A stretch of 64,000 nucleotides of DNA from positions 1 through 64,000 of the IMG/VR virus record IMGVR_UViG_3300024054_000008, one strand, 5' to 3'. Positions within the stretch are counted from its first letter, which is position 1. Every line of letters begins with the position of its first letter. The DNA is from a virus. The notes beneath the pieces were generated by a model that was given only the letters and a program-made list of their open reading frames with translations, was not told where the DNA came from and ran no database searches. The translations under genes and the position numbers were made by a program. Shown here one piece after another: positions 9,955 through 18,209 of the stretch.

Positions 9955-9985
9955 TTAAAAGTCAGAACTAATTAAAAATAGATTA

Positions 9986-11851
9986 CTATTTTAACTGCTT
10001 TGCAAAAACTGATTTACTAAATTCTTCAACTTTAAAAATATTAATTTTTTTAGCAAATTCACCCTCTTTCATTTTGAGTTTTTTAGCCATGTCCCATATT
10101 GTTTTTTTGTGTATTAAACGACCTGTTGAAACATCAACATAATGATAAGAATTACCGGTGTTATTCAATTTTTTCCAATTATCAGCTTTATATATAGTAC
10201 CAACATCACAAACAGTTGAATCAGAAAAACTTAATATAAGATTTATATTTGGCACATCAGATTTTAGCATTTTAGAAAATTGTTTTAAACAAAAGGTCGC
10301 AAGATTACCGCAAGACACATTTGGTCTAATGCAAAATCTTTTAAGTTCACGAATTGAATGTGATGTATATTTAGTATTAAATGCATTGTTTATTTTTTTG
10401 ATTGAATTATCACGGGTAACACCGCCATACACGCATACACATATTAATTTGTCATCATAATACGCACCATATATTATTGACGAATTTGTAAACCCTCCTA
10501 GATAATGATAGCTTGCAAGAAATTCAGACGCCAACTCACAATTAATTTTTGAAAATTTAATTTCGTCTAGATTTATTATTTCAATTTTTGGTTCTGTAAT
10601 TTTGTAAATATGATAATCTAATATTTTGTGAAGTCTGCCAATATGTAATTCATGCTCCCAAATCCATATCAACTTATGTGTTGTGTATTTTTCAATGTAT
10701 GTTGATTTGCCTCTATCTCTAGCGGTCCCGGAGTAACCATTGTCTTTAAAATTATGAAAATAGTCACCTTGGCATTCGATTAGCAAATTTGCTGAAGGAA
10801 TAAAAAAATCAAAAGAATAATTTTTAATCATAAATTCTCTAACAAATTCTATTTTATATCTATTTTTCAAAATTTTTTCAATTAATTGATTAGTAAATGG
10901 ATCTGACATTCTTTCAACAACTTCGGGAATTAGATTTACAGCATCAACACCGTATTTATTAATCAGTGAATGTTTGAGTTTTTCTCCCCTACAATTTGAA
11001 CAAGAAACTACCCCATTTGATTTCACAAATGACCTAAATTGGATGTTGACATCAGTCTTACAAAAATAACAATTTGCAACCACAATTGATTTTGATGATG
11101 AAGTTAAATTACTTGGGTCATATTTAAATTTGTCAATAGTATTATTTATCACACTTTTATTTAACCAACGATTCAATGATTTAAAGTTGGCGTAATAGTC
11201 ATACGGATTAGAGTTATCGTTACTTTTTAAGTATGAATAGTAAACCGGTTTGCATAACTTACAATGTAATATATTAGTTCTACATTTAATAAATGAATTG
11301 TATTTTAATTCAAAATGTGAGCCACAAAATCCGCATTTTGCTATTACAGGCTTTAATGAATTCAACGGCATGTAATATGGGTCATAACCATATGTTTGCT
11401 TTGTAGATTCGACATCTATAAGATCAAATCGAATCTTAGATTTAACATGTAGGAAAAACTCTCTTTCCGAAGAAAAAGAATCAGACAACAAAAAATTGTT
11501 ATAAATTGACTCACAATGTTTACATGAATTAGTTGATTTATGATATAGTGCATCAGACCTAATATTAAACTCGCGTAAACAAAATTTACATCTGTAAGTA
11601 TAAAATCCATTAGATTTAGAGGTTATATTTACTTCGTGATTTTTCAATTTTTCAATATGACTAACATAAAAATCGTGTTTTGATGAATCAGATTTTAATC
11701 TTGTAAAGGCACTTGATAAACCATTACACGACTTACAGTGCAATGGTTTATCAAGTGCCTTTACATCTCTTTCAAAATTGTTTAAGCAGAATTCACATTT
11801 AACCAGTTTTTTCCGACTTGACTTTGTTGTCGTATGTTGCCGCACTTTCAT
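9986..11851 (-). CDS. Zinc-finger / Vsr-like nuclease / Mom-like GNAT fusion (copy 2)
   Basis: 621 residues. The N-terminal ~330 residues carry repeated CxxC pairs (CEFC, CKSC, CKFC, CKHC, CGFC, CKLC, CYFC, CSNC) forming several zinc modules. The nuclease core reads FDFFIP, then LLIECQGDYFHNF, then a helix and WIWEHEL. The GNAT-like end has HYLGG, YGAYYDDKLI, IRELKRFCIRP, LSFSDS and GTIYKADNW, followed by a basic C-terminal helix block (KKTIWDMAKKL) shared with copies 3 and 5. The start overlaps the end of the FmdB-like gene by 53 bp, as if inserted into its 3' end. A 24-bp perfect inverted repeat lies near the start. Putative free-standing homing endonuclease. Confidence 0.72.
   Translation of the reverse strand: MKVRQHTTTKSSRKKLVKCEFCLNNFERDVKALDKPLHCKSCNGLSSAFTRLKSDSSKHDFYVSHIEKLKNHEVNITSKSNGFYTYRCKFCLREFNIRSDALYHKSTNSCKHCESIYNNFLLSDSFSSEREFFLHVKSKIRFDLIDVESTKQTYGYDPYYMPLNSLKPVIAKCGFCGSHFELKYNSFIKCRTNILHCKLCKPVYYSYLKSNDNSNPYDYYANFKSLNRWLNKSVINNTIDKFKYDPSNLTSSSKSIVVANCYFCKTDVNIQFRSFVKSNGVVSCSNCRGEKLKHSLINKYGVDAVNLIPEVVERMSDPFTNQLIEKILKNRYKIEFVREFMIKNYSFDFFIPSANLLIECQGDYFHNFKDNGYSGTARDRGKSTYIEKYTTHKLIWIWEHELHIGRLHKILDYHIYKITEPKIEIINLDEIKFSKINCELASEFLASYHYLGGFTNSSIIYGAYYDDKLICVCVYGGVTRDNSIKKINNAFNTKYTSHSIRELKRFCIRPNVSCGNLATFCLKQFSKMLKSDVPNINLILSFSDSTVCDVGTIYKADNWKKLNNTGNSYHYVDVSTGRLIHKKTIWDMAKKLKMKEGEFAKKINIFKVEEFSKSVFAKQLK
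11702..11765. repeat. Perfect 24-bp inverted repeat inside a nuclease gene
   Basis: Arms 11702-11725 and 11742-11765 are exact reverse complements around a 16-nt loop, with three more pairs inside the loop after one mismatch. It lies wholly within coding sequence near the zinc-finger N-terminus of the 621-residue nuclease. DNA cruciform or mRNA hairpin formation is expected. Confidence 0.95.
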
Positions 11852-12194
11852 TACCTTTTTCTTGTAATGCTATCGATTGGGCTTCTGCCCAACTCTCAGT
11901 AACTTTACCACCAAAATTCGGGTTCAATTGCTTTGGTTCTCCATAACGATCTCTTTGACGTTTTTTCATTTTTTCATTTTGTTGTCTTCTGAAATTTTGG
12001 TAGTGTATGCCTTTTGATGGCCATGATCCTGTGGCCCCATCCTTAAAAACAACTTGCGGAATTGATGGTGTAAAAACATAATTGCATTGTCCACCACAAT
12101 TTTCACAATTAGGTTTAAATGTTAACCTATCATCTACTTTGCATTGTTCTTCTTGAATGTTCCCGCATTTGGAGCAAAGAAAATCATATATCAT
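11799..12194 (-). CDS. FmdB-like zinc-ribbon protein
   Basis: 131 residues. The first ~45 residues form a two-knuckle zinc ribbon: YDFLCSKCG, about 20 residues, then CENCGGQC, matching the FmdB/CxxC regulatory-protein pattern common in phages and bacteria. The rest is polar and helical, with a basic segment (KKRQRDRYGE). FmdB-family proteins are proposed regulators with no firm biochemical role. It follows the SWIM-finger gene by 14 bp, so it is probably in the same operon. Confidence 0.65.
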   Translation of the reverse strand: MIYDFLCSKCGNIQEEQCKVDDRLTFKPNCENCGGQCNYVFTPSIPQVVFKDGATGSWPSKGIHYQNFRRQQNEKMKKRQRDRYGEPKQLNPNFGGKVTESWAEAQSIALQEKGNESAATYDNKVKSEKTG

Positions 12195-12208
12195 ATAAAC
12201 GATACAAT

Positions 12209-13408
12209 TTATGGTTTTTCTTCAAATTCTTCTACAACTTCTTCTTCTAACTCAGGTTCTTCTGTCTCTTCTCCCTCCTCTTCTAACTCAGGTTCTTCTG
12301 TCTCTTCTGTCTCTTCTGTCTCTTCTGTCTCTTCTGCCTCTTCTGCCTCTTCTTCTAACTCAGGTTCTTCTGATACCTCTTCTGCCTCTTCTTCCTCCTC
12401 TGTCTCTTCTTCTGTCTCTTCTTCAATTTCTATATCTGTTTCTGGGTGTAATTCATCAGTTTCGCTCAATGCAATACGCGAAACTGATTCCATATCGCCC
12501 CAATTTTTGTCTATTTCTTTAAGAAGTTCTTCATCACTAAGTTCCCAGTTATCTTCGAGTATGTCTTGAACAAACGAATCAAGACGTTTTATGGTTGCAT
12601 ACGTATGCTTACACAGCCAATATTTTCTATCCGGGTCTCTAACATTCGGTGGAGATGCAGTCCCATTTGGTTTATCTAATAAATAATTTTTTTCTTTAGC
12701 ATGATATTCTGGACCATTCCATCGCCAAAATGGACAAGAACACGTAAGTGCAACGTCATCCACATCCGACAATGCAACACGAACAGTTCGTTCTGGTTTA
12801 CCTTCACCAGAACTAACACCAAAAGTAAAAATCCTGCCGCGCTTATCGTACGATATTAATCTAACATCACAATATTCAGCATTATCTTTAATTTTAGTAG
12901 GTGTTCTTGGTATTAAACTTTCTGGTTTTAAGGCTAGTTTTGTGAAAAAAACCTGCGATGAATGACGAACCGGCTTTTCTTTTGTATAATATGGATATTC
13001 TTGATACCCAGTTGGATCAACATCGCTCATATATGATGTATCAGTTGGGTCTTGTATATTTTCGTCTATTTTAGTCCCATCTTCTTGGTGTTTTGTTTTT
13101 TTCCAGTAACCGTCAATGTCAAACATTGATCCTTCTTCTGTGTCGGTAACAGTTGGTTTGTCATCTTCGTCCATAACGAATGTTTTTGCGCCGAATAAAT
13201 CGCCATCTGGTGAATATGCAATTTTAGAAGCAACACGACTCGAAGCAGTCGTTACAGACTCAACTGCTATTGGTATTAAAAACATTGGTTTTAAATGATC
13301 GGGTATAGCTATGGCAAAACTTAATATATCAGGAAATACATTCTGGCACTCGTAAGCATAGAATGCACTGTCGCTAAGTATGAACCCACGAGGCGTTAAT
13401 TCACTCAT
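12209..13408 (-). CDS. SWIM-type zinc-finger protein with Glu-rich acidic tail
   Basis: About 399 residues from ATG 13408, which lies four bases after the upstream stop. An ATG at 13450 would extend it by 14 residues but overlaps the neighbour. The middle part has CSCPFW, about 40 residues, then CKH: a CxC...CxH arrangement of SWIM type with an enlarged insert. SWIM fingers bind DNA or proteins. The last ~75 residues are nearly all Glu with Thr, Val, Pro and Ala in repeated EETEE and EPELEEE units, an extremely acidic tail that could mimic DNA or bind basic partners. An IAS-like motif (SRVASKIAYS) is present. Neighbours suggest a virion or DNA-metabolism role; unproven. Confidence 0.6.
   Translation of the reverse strand: MSELTPRGFILSDSAFYAYECQNVFPDILSFAIAIPDHLKPMFLIPIAVESVTTASSRVASKIAYSPDGDLFGAKTFVMDEDDKPTVTDTEEGSMFDIDGYWKKTKHQEDGTKIDENIQDPTDTSYMSDVDPTGYQEYPYYTKEKPVRHSSQVFFTKLALKPESLIPRTPTKIKDNAEYCDVRLISYDKRGRIFTFGVSSGEGKPERTVRVALSDVDDVALTCSCPFWRWNGPEYHAKEKNYLLDKPNGTASPPNVRDPDRKYWLCKHTYATIKRLDSFVQDILEDNWELSDEELLKEIDKNWGDMESVSRIALSETDELHPETDIEIEEETEEETEEEEEAEEVSEEPELEEEAEEAEETEETEETEETEEPELEEEGEETEEPELEEEVVEEFEEKP
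12215..12440 (-). repeat. Simple-sequence repeat coding the acidic tail
   Basis: The coding strand is a purine-rich array of GAA/GAG-based units (GAAGAGACAGAAGAGACAGA type) encoding Glu-Thr and Glu-Pro runs. Expect slippage polymorphism in length. Confidence 0.8.
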
Positions 13409-13412
13409 TGTT

Positions 13413-13799
13413 CTACCATGAAATGTCATCTTCTGAAGATTGTTCATCAAAACGAATTTGTAAACCAGTCCTACGTGGTATATTTACCCTTATGTCTTCA
13501 AGCATTTTCTCAAGTTGGTCAATTTTTTCAGGCCTAAGTGATTGTTTTATTTCTTCTGAATCAAGTCTATTAACAGCGAATGCAGCAGCGTCCAAAGATT
13601 TTTCGAGTTTTAAAAGTTCCATAGGCGCTGCGTGTATTAAATCACCAGCAACTGCATAAAAATGGTCCTTTTTTTGACTACTGTTTATTAACTCAAGAAC
13701 CTTTACAACAATTCTTTTTAACTCATCACAATGCAGACGAGCATCAGAAAGCTCTTCTTGAATATATACACTAACGTTTGCTTTATGACTACGACTCAT
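13413..13799 (-). CDS. Helical protein, unrecognised
   Basis: 128 residues from ATG 13799, preceded by a TTG in frame. It is almost all predicted helix with charged heptads (ELSDARLHCDELKRIVVKVL; EKIDQLEKMLEDI). No motif recognised. It ends four bases before the SWIM-finger gene start. Probably a small structural or assembly protein; function unknown. Confidence 0.5.
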   Translation of the reverse strand: MSRSHKANVSVYIQEELSDARLHCDELKRIVVKVLELINSSQKKDHFYAVAGDLIHAAPMELLKLEKSLDAAAFAVNRLDSEEIKQSLRPEKIDQLEKMLEDIRVNIPRRTGLQIRFDEQSSEDDISW

Positions 13800-13835
13800 C
13801 AATATAATTAATCAATAAGAAATTAATTATTAATT

Positions 13836-14831
13836 TCAACGAAACTGTTTCGGAAATTCTTTTTCTAAAGCCCGCCTGAAATTATCACCCTCAGCTGCAT
13901 AAACAGCTTCAAGCGTCTGAGGATCAGTACCATATGATTTCAAAGTGTTCATCCTCTCTGATAATTTACCGTCAAAGCTCCAATCAATTGGAAAATCAGG
14001 CTTAATATGACGTGCTATGCGTATTCTGGTTGGGATTTTCATGTCAATTTTCAAACCATTTGAATTAAGATGTAAACCTGGTTTAGATTGCCTTGAACTA
14101 GTATCTTCAACTGAAATTCCCTCAGAACTTATTTTCTCAGATTTTCTTACTTTGCCTATTACTGTTCCTTCATTTTCTTCTTCATTTATAGTGGGAGACA
14201 CACTGCCGACATTTGTTTTTATTTCGACACCTTCTTTAAGAATAACGTTTTGATTTGGCTTTTTGCCAATTGGCTTTGGCATCTCCAATTCATTCAACTT
14301 TTTCCCATAATCAGTGTCTCTTGAAACATCGACAGATTCAGCTTTTGCTGGCGATCTGATCCTTCCTACAACTTCGCCATCTTGGTCTTGTACGCCTTTT
14401 TTAACAGACGCGGTTAATTTGCGCGGTTCTGGACGTTCAGTAACACCGGGTTTACCTTTGTCTTGCCTGTCGCTAATACTAAGAATAGTTTGTTCATCAA
14501 TATCAGCAGTTTCTAAAACTCCACTATCTGATCTTTGAACTTTCGACAGATCAGTGTTTATTGTTTGAGCTTTTGCTATTTTACGATGTGGTTGAACAGA
14601 TTGTGGTAAATCACTGATATCATTACCAACTGATACTAACCACCCAGTTTTTATTGCACCACGCAACGACGGGCTAGTAATTTCAGCTCCAGCGTATTTT
14701 AATATAGTACCATCATATTCAATTTCATCGCCCTGTTCAATTTGCATTATACCTTGTGAATTTTGACCAATGCGAATTTTCATACGGGCTAAAAATTTGT
14801 GATAATTACCCCTCTGCCATTGGATATCCAT
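13836..14831 (-). CDS. Protein with N-terminal barrel-like domain and long disordered middle
   Basis: 331 residues with a strong AGGAG ten bases before ATG. The first ~75 residues (IQWQRGNYHKFLARMKIRIG, then EIEYDGTILKYAG and LRGAIKTGWLV) look like a small SH3- or OB-type beta barrel. Residues ~80-260 are polar, rich in Lys, Glu, Ser and Pro, and probably disordered. The last ~65 residues are helical and basic. I do not recognise the family; the strong ribosome site argues for an abundant protein, possibly virion. Confidence 0.55.
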   Translation of the reverse strand: MDIQWQRGNYHKFLARMKIRIGQNSQGIMQIEQGDEIEYDGTILKYAGAEITSPSLRGAIKTGWLVSVGNDISDLPQSVQPHRKIAKAQTINTDLSKVQRSDSGVLETADIDEQTILSISDRQDKGKPGVTERPEPRKLTASVKKGVQDQDGEVVGRIRSPAKAESVDVSRDTDYGKKLNELEMPKPIGKKPNQNVILKEGVEIKTNVGSVSPTINEEENEGTVIGKVRKSEKISSEGISVEDTSSRQSKPGLHLNSNGLKIDMKIPTRIRIARHIKPDFPIDWSFDGKLSERMNTLKSYGTDPQTLEAVYAAEGDNFRRALEKEFPKQFR

Positions 14832-14894
14832 ATCAACAACTCCTATTTGAATATACTATACAGAATGAAGTTTATGAACTTTATTAAAAATTGA

Positions 14895-15428
14895 TTAAGG
14901 AGCAGACGTTATAACTTCTGATTCTGGCATTTCTTTTTCAGAACCTTTAAATGAATTTATAAATTTGTCTATTTGCCTCTTAAGCAATTTTAACTTAGAC
15001 TCAAGGTTTTCTTCATTATTAGTCTCTTTACGAGCATCGTCCCATTTCAGAACAGTTCTTTCACCTTCATCAAGATCCCATAAACCAAGCTCCTCAGCTT
15101 CTTGAGCAATTCGAATCATTACAGAAGCTATACGTTTGCATATATCATCAACTGCTATCTTCTTTATAGTTGTACTATCATAATTTTGGTTATTAAACCC
15201 ATCCAAAGACTTAATTATATGATCAAATTGATCATCAACAGACACATCAACAGAAATTTTGGCAGGAATGTTTGGTCCAATCCTCCTAGAAGAAGCAGTT
15301 CTAGAAAGAAGACTTAATAACACCAATTTCAGATCATTGACTACTAAATCTTGATTTGGATGTTTTGATATTTCTAATTTTGACGCAATTAACCTAAGAC
15401 GTTCCGATATTTGATTAGGAGTTTCCAT
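14895..15428 (-). CDS. Helical protein with the IAS-SKxP repeat domain
   Basis: 177 residues. The N-terminus (ERLRLIASKLEISKHPNQ, then LVVNDLKLVLLSL) matches a ~33-residue unit that occurs twice at the C-terminus of the protein encoded at 18210-18950, so the two share a small helical domain. The rest is helical with charged segments. It is divergently placed to the glycosyltransferase gene at 15483 with a 54-bp AT-rich gap between. Function unknown; likely an accessory virion or assembly protein. Confidence 0.5.
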   Translation of the reverse strand: METPNQISERLRLIASKLEISKHPNQDLVVNDLKLVLLSLLSRTASSRRIGPNIPAKISVDVSVDDQFDHIIKSLDGFNNQNYDSTTIKKIAVDDICKRIASVMIRIAQEAEELGLWDLDEGERTVLKWDDARKETNNEENLESKLKLLKRQIDKFINSFKGSEKEMPESEVITSAP

Positions 15429-15482
15429 TAGTTATAACCATCAATCAAAGTTTCAGTATAAATGTCAATGTAGTATATTTAT

Positions 15483-17459
15483 ATGACAAATAAAAATAAA
15501 TTAATATTAATAACTATAGTTTCTCTTGCAATTTATTTGTTTTTGCCGATTTTGGCAAAATTTATTTTGATTAAAAAATTGGATAGCATTGAGATACCAT
15601 CAGACGTAGAATCGGTCAACTTAACATGGTTTGGAATAAATGCAAAAAATGTTCGTTCAAAAATTTGTAACAACAAAATATATACAAATTTTGAGAACAT
15701 ATCAGTCAAAATTGGGTTAGACTTAGAAATAAAACATATAAGATTAGAAAATGGTTCTATAGACATAAAGTCTATAGAATGTGTAGACAAAAAGACCTAT
15801 GCAAAATCAAAAAGAAGAAACACCAAATTTGAATTGGTAGATTCTTCAGTAAATTTGAGTGGCAATCTACCAAATACAACATTAGAAGGTGTTAATATAA
15901 ATAAAACAGACAATAAAACAGAATTTAATATAGAAAGCGTAGACATCAAATGGAAAGCAAACATAAAGTTAAAGAACGTTCATATTCTGAAATTAGATGA
16001 TAACATACAAATAAACAGCAAAGAATTAATGGTTAATAAACTAACCACTACTCTAACCACCACTAAAACAAATGAACAATCAAATGAATTTGATAAAATT
16101 TGGAATTATGTAGACAAAACATTTCCAATAGAATCGAAATTATCAGACACAAAATATACGGTAAAATTTGAATCAGAAAATACAAAAATAAATGATAATG
16201 AATTCAGCTTGGAATTCAATTTACGAAAAAACAATATTGAATTTAAAATAACAACAAACAACAAACAACAAATAAATGCAAATATCGTTTATGAAAAAAA
16301 GAATGACACGTTAAACTATGATTTAAATTTAGACGTTAAAAACATCAACGTAAATAATAAATTGATTTCAGATGAAAATGTGATTTTGAATTTACAAACA
16401 AATTTGAAAGGAAAACTAGAAAAAAATGCGTTAATAGGAACTGGCATATTCAATGTTTCTGACACATATACGACTATGTCATATAAATTAAAACGTGAGA
16501 CAGATCAATCAATAATTGAACTTGAAGCATCGTTGCAAGATTCACCGTGCCAAAAAGTAATAAATTCAATACCAAGCGGTATGAAAGGGAAACTAGAAAA
16601 AATAGAAGTTGAAGGAACATTCGGATTCGATACAAGCATAAAATACTATAGTAAGAACAAAGAAAAATCGGACGCGAAATTAAATATAAAAATGAAATGC
16701 AAGAAATGGTCTGTACCAAATGAAATGAACGTTAAAAATTTCAAAAAACCATTTGAACATATTGTATATGATATAAATAAAAATCAAAAATCAACAAAGT
16801 TAGGCCCAGGAACAAAAGATTGGTTTCCGATTGGTGCAATGTCGAGGTTTATAACATTATCAATAACAACAACAGAAGACCCGGGTTATGGAAAACATGC
16901 TGGCGTTATACCAAAAGCATTAGAAAATTCTCTTATAGAAAACTTGAAATCTGGCAGATTTGTAAGAGGTGGCAGCACAATACCGATGCAGCTCGCCAAA
17001 AATTTGTGGTTAGGCAGAAAGAAGAATATAGCCAGAAAAATTCAAGAGTTGTTTTTATCATCTTATTTAGTTGAATCAATAACTCAAGAAGAACTATTAG
17101 AACTATATCTAAACATTATTGAATACGGGCCGAATGTATATGGTATAAAACCAGCATCAGAATATTATTTTGACAAAAACCCGTCAAACTTATCATTGAG
17201 CCAATCATTGTTTATAGCATCAATACTACCAAACCCAAACAAACAAAGATTTGACTCAGACGGAAAATTAAATCAAGGAGCGCTGTTGTGGATAAAAAGA
17301 GTCATGAAGTCAATGTTAGATAACAATAAAATATCAGAAATTGAATATGAAAGAGGAATGCAAGAATGGCCAAAATTTAAAAAATCCGATTCATCTTCAG
17401 AAAGCCAAAAATTCTCTGATGAAGAGTTAAAAATAATCAAAGAATTGGAAACACACTAA
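15483..17459 (+). CDS. Monofunctional peptidoglycan glycosyltransferase (GT51) with long N-terminal domain
   Basis: 658 residues. A signal-anchor helix (about 7-29) is followed by ~400 residues of repetitive beta-rich, Asn/Lys-rich sequence resembling AsmA-like extracytoplasmic domains. The C-terminal ~200 residues are a family-51 transglycosylase: TTEDPGYGKHAG with catalytic Glu465 (family motif EDxxFxxHxG), RGGSTIPMQLAKN, the basic RKIQE helix, then ELYLNIIEYGPNVYG. This family polymerises lipid II into glycan strands on the outer face of the inner membrane. There is no transpeptidase domain. The key residues appear intact, so it is probably active. A cell-wall synthase in a phage is very unusual. 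It overlaps a convergent gene by 4 bp at its 3' end. Confidence 0.88.
   Translation: MTNKNKLILITIVSLAIYLFLPILAKFILIKKLDSIEIPSDVESVNLTWFGINAKNVRSKICNNKIYTNFENISVKIGLDLEIKHIRLENGSIDIKSIECVDKKTYAKSKRRNTKFELVDSSVNLSGNLPNTTLEGVNINKTDNKTEFNIESVDIKWKANIKLKNVHILKLDDNIQINSKELMVNKLTTTLTTTKTNEQSNEFDKIWNYVDKTFPIESKLSDTKYTVKFESENTKINDNEFSLEFNLRKNNIEFKITTNNKQQINANIVYEKKNDTLNYDLNLDVKNINVNNKLISDENVILNLQTNLKGKLEKNALIGTGIFNVSDTYTTMSYKLKRETDQSIIELEASLQDSPCQKVINSIPSGMKGKLEKIEVEGTFGFDTSIKYYSKNKEKSDAKLNIKMKCKKWSVPNEMNVKNFKKPFEHIVYDINKNQKSTKLGPGTKDWFPIGAMSRFITLSITTTEDPGYGKHAGVIPKALENSLIENLKSGRFVRGGSTIPMQLAKNLWLGRKKNIARKIQELFLSSYLVESITQEELLELYLNIIEYGPNVYGIKPASEYYFDKNPSNLSLSQSLFIASILPNPNKQRFDSDGKLNQGALLWIKRVMKSMLDNNKISEIEYERGMQEWPKFKKSDSSSESQKFSDEELKIIKELETH
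15755..15779. repeat. Perfect 10-bp inverted repeat in coding DNA
   Basis: Arms 15755-15764 and 15770-15779 (TTCTATAGAC / GTCTATAGAA) with a 5-nt loop, within the GT51 gene; shows that these hairpins occur in plus-strand genes too. Confidence 0.95.
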
Positions 17460-17860
17460 TCAGCTCCGATTTCCGATTTAATTTTATTACAAAATGCAGC
17501 CGGGTCACCAACATCCGGCATGTCATCTTTAACTTTTTTCATACACTTTGTCATAGTTTCTCCAACTGATTCCCAAAATTTTCTCTTTGATTTTTCAGTC
17601 CAATCTTCTAAACCTTTAGCATATCTCATTGAAGAAAACCTGAACAAAGCACGCTTAGCAATATCAGATAAAGGAAATTTTGGCGCACCATAAGAAGACA
17701 CAGAAGCAATTTTCGGGCACGGGCATGAACACTCAGGACCACAAGTACAATATCCGCCATTTTCGCAAGCACACCCAGTTGCACAGTGTCCAACACATTC
17801 TTTAGAAATTTGTTTTTTAGTAAATTTGTAAACTGCATTTAAAGCGGTATTGTTAGACAT
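17456..17860 (-). CDS. Metallothionein-like Cys-cluster protein
   Basis: 134 residues from ATG 17860, chosen because GGAG lies six bases upstream; an in-frame start at 17872 overlaps that site. Residues 22-48 hold nine cysteines (22, 26, 30, 32, 38, 40, 44, 46, 48) with many C-x-C pairs and a Gly-Gly turn, the layout of small metal-thiolate proteins. Next comes KIASVSS, then a ~75-residue helical domain with two more cysteines ending AAFCNKIKSEIG. Binding of Zn, Cu or Cd is inferred from Cys spacing only. It could instead be a multi-knuckle zinc finger. Convergent with the transglycosylase gene. Confidence 0.6.
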   Translation of the reverse strand: MSNNTALNAVYKFTKKQISKECVGHCATGCACENGGYCTCGPECSCPCPKIASVSSYGAPKFPLSDIAKRALFRFSSMRYAKGLEDWTEKSKRKFWESVGETMTKCMKKVKDDMPDVGDPAAFCNKIKSEIGAD

Positions 17861-17915
17861 GATAATCTCCACGACACAAACAACATTAGAAAGTCAAACA
17901 TCAGATACATTTATC

Positions 17916-18209
17916 ATGGATAATCAATATGGATTATCAGATATAACATATGGAAATACGAATGTATTTGGAAATACAAATGTGATTAATATAACAGGAC
18001 AAAGTGTAACAAACCAAAATCAAATTTGGTGGATACCAAATGATAACTCAGTCAACGTCAACGAACCATCATTAATATATGGGTCCAACTTCGATATCAA
18101 AGAAATATTAAAAGCATATATGAAACAAGCGATACAACAATCAATGGACCCTGGTGACATCAGAAAAATGTTGGATGAAATTATTACAGAAGAAGTCGTA
18201 GATAGTTAA
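17916..18209 (+). CDS. Small Asn/Thr-rich protein, unrecognised
   Basis: 97 residues from ATG 17916; in-frame starts at 17850 and 17859 would overlap the 5' end of the divergent Cys-cluster gene, so the later ATG is preferred, though no ribosome site decides it. The first half is Asn/Thr/Gly-rich with a repeated GNTNV motif, the rest helical and acidic (DIKEILKAYMKQAIQQS, DEIITEEVV). It ends one base before the stop of a convergent gene. Not recognised. Confidence 0.45.
   Translation: MDNQYGLSDITYGNTNVFGNTNVINITGQSVTNQNQIWWIPNDNSVNVNEPSLIYGSNFDIKEILKAYMKQAIQQSMDPGDIRKMLDEIITEEVVDS

Noticed and set aside
12144-12569. Plus-strand Ser-rich open frame
   Set aside because: It is the antisense of the Glu-rich tail (GAA/GAG read as TTC/CTC and shifted); the minus-strand frame continues into a zinc-finger domain.
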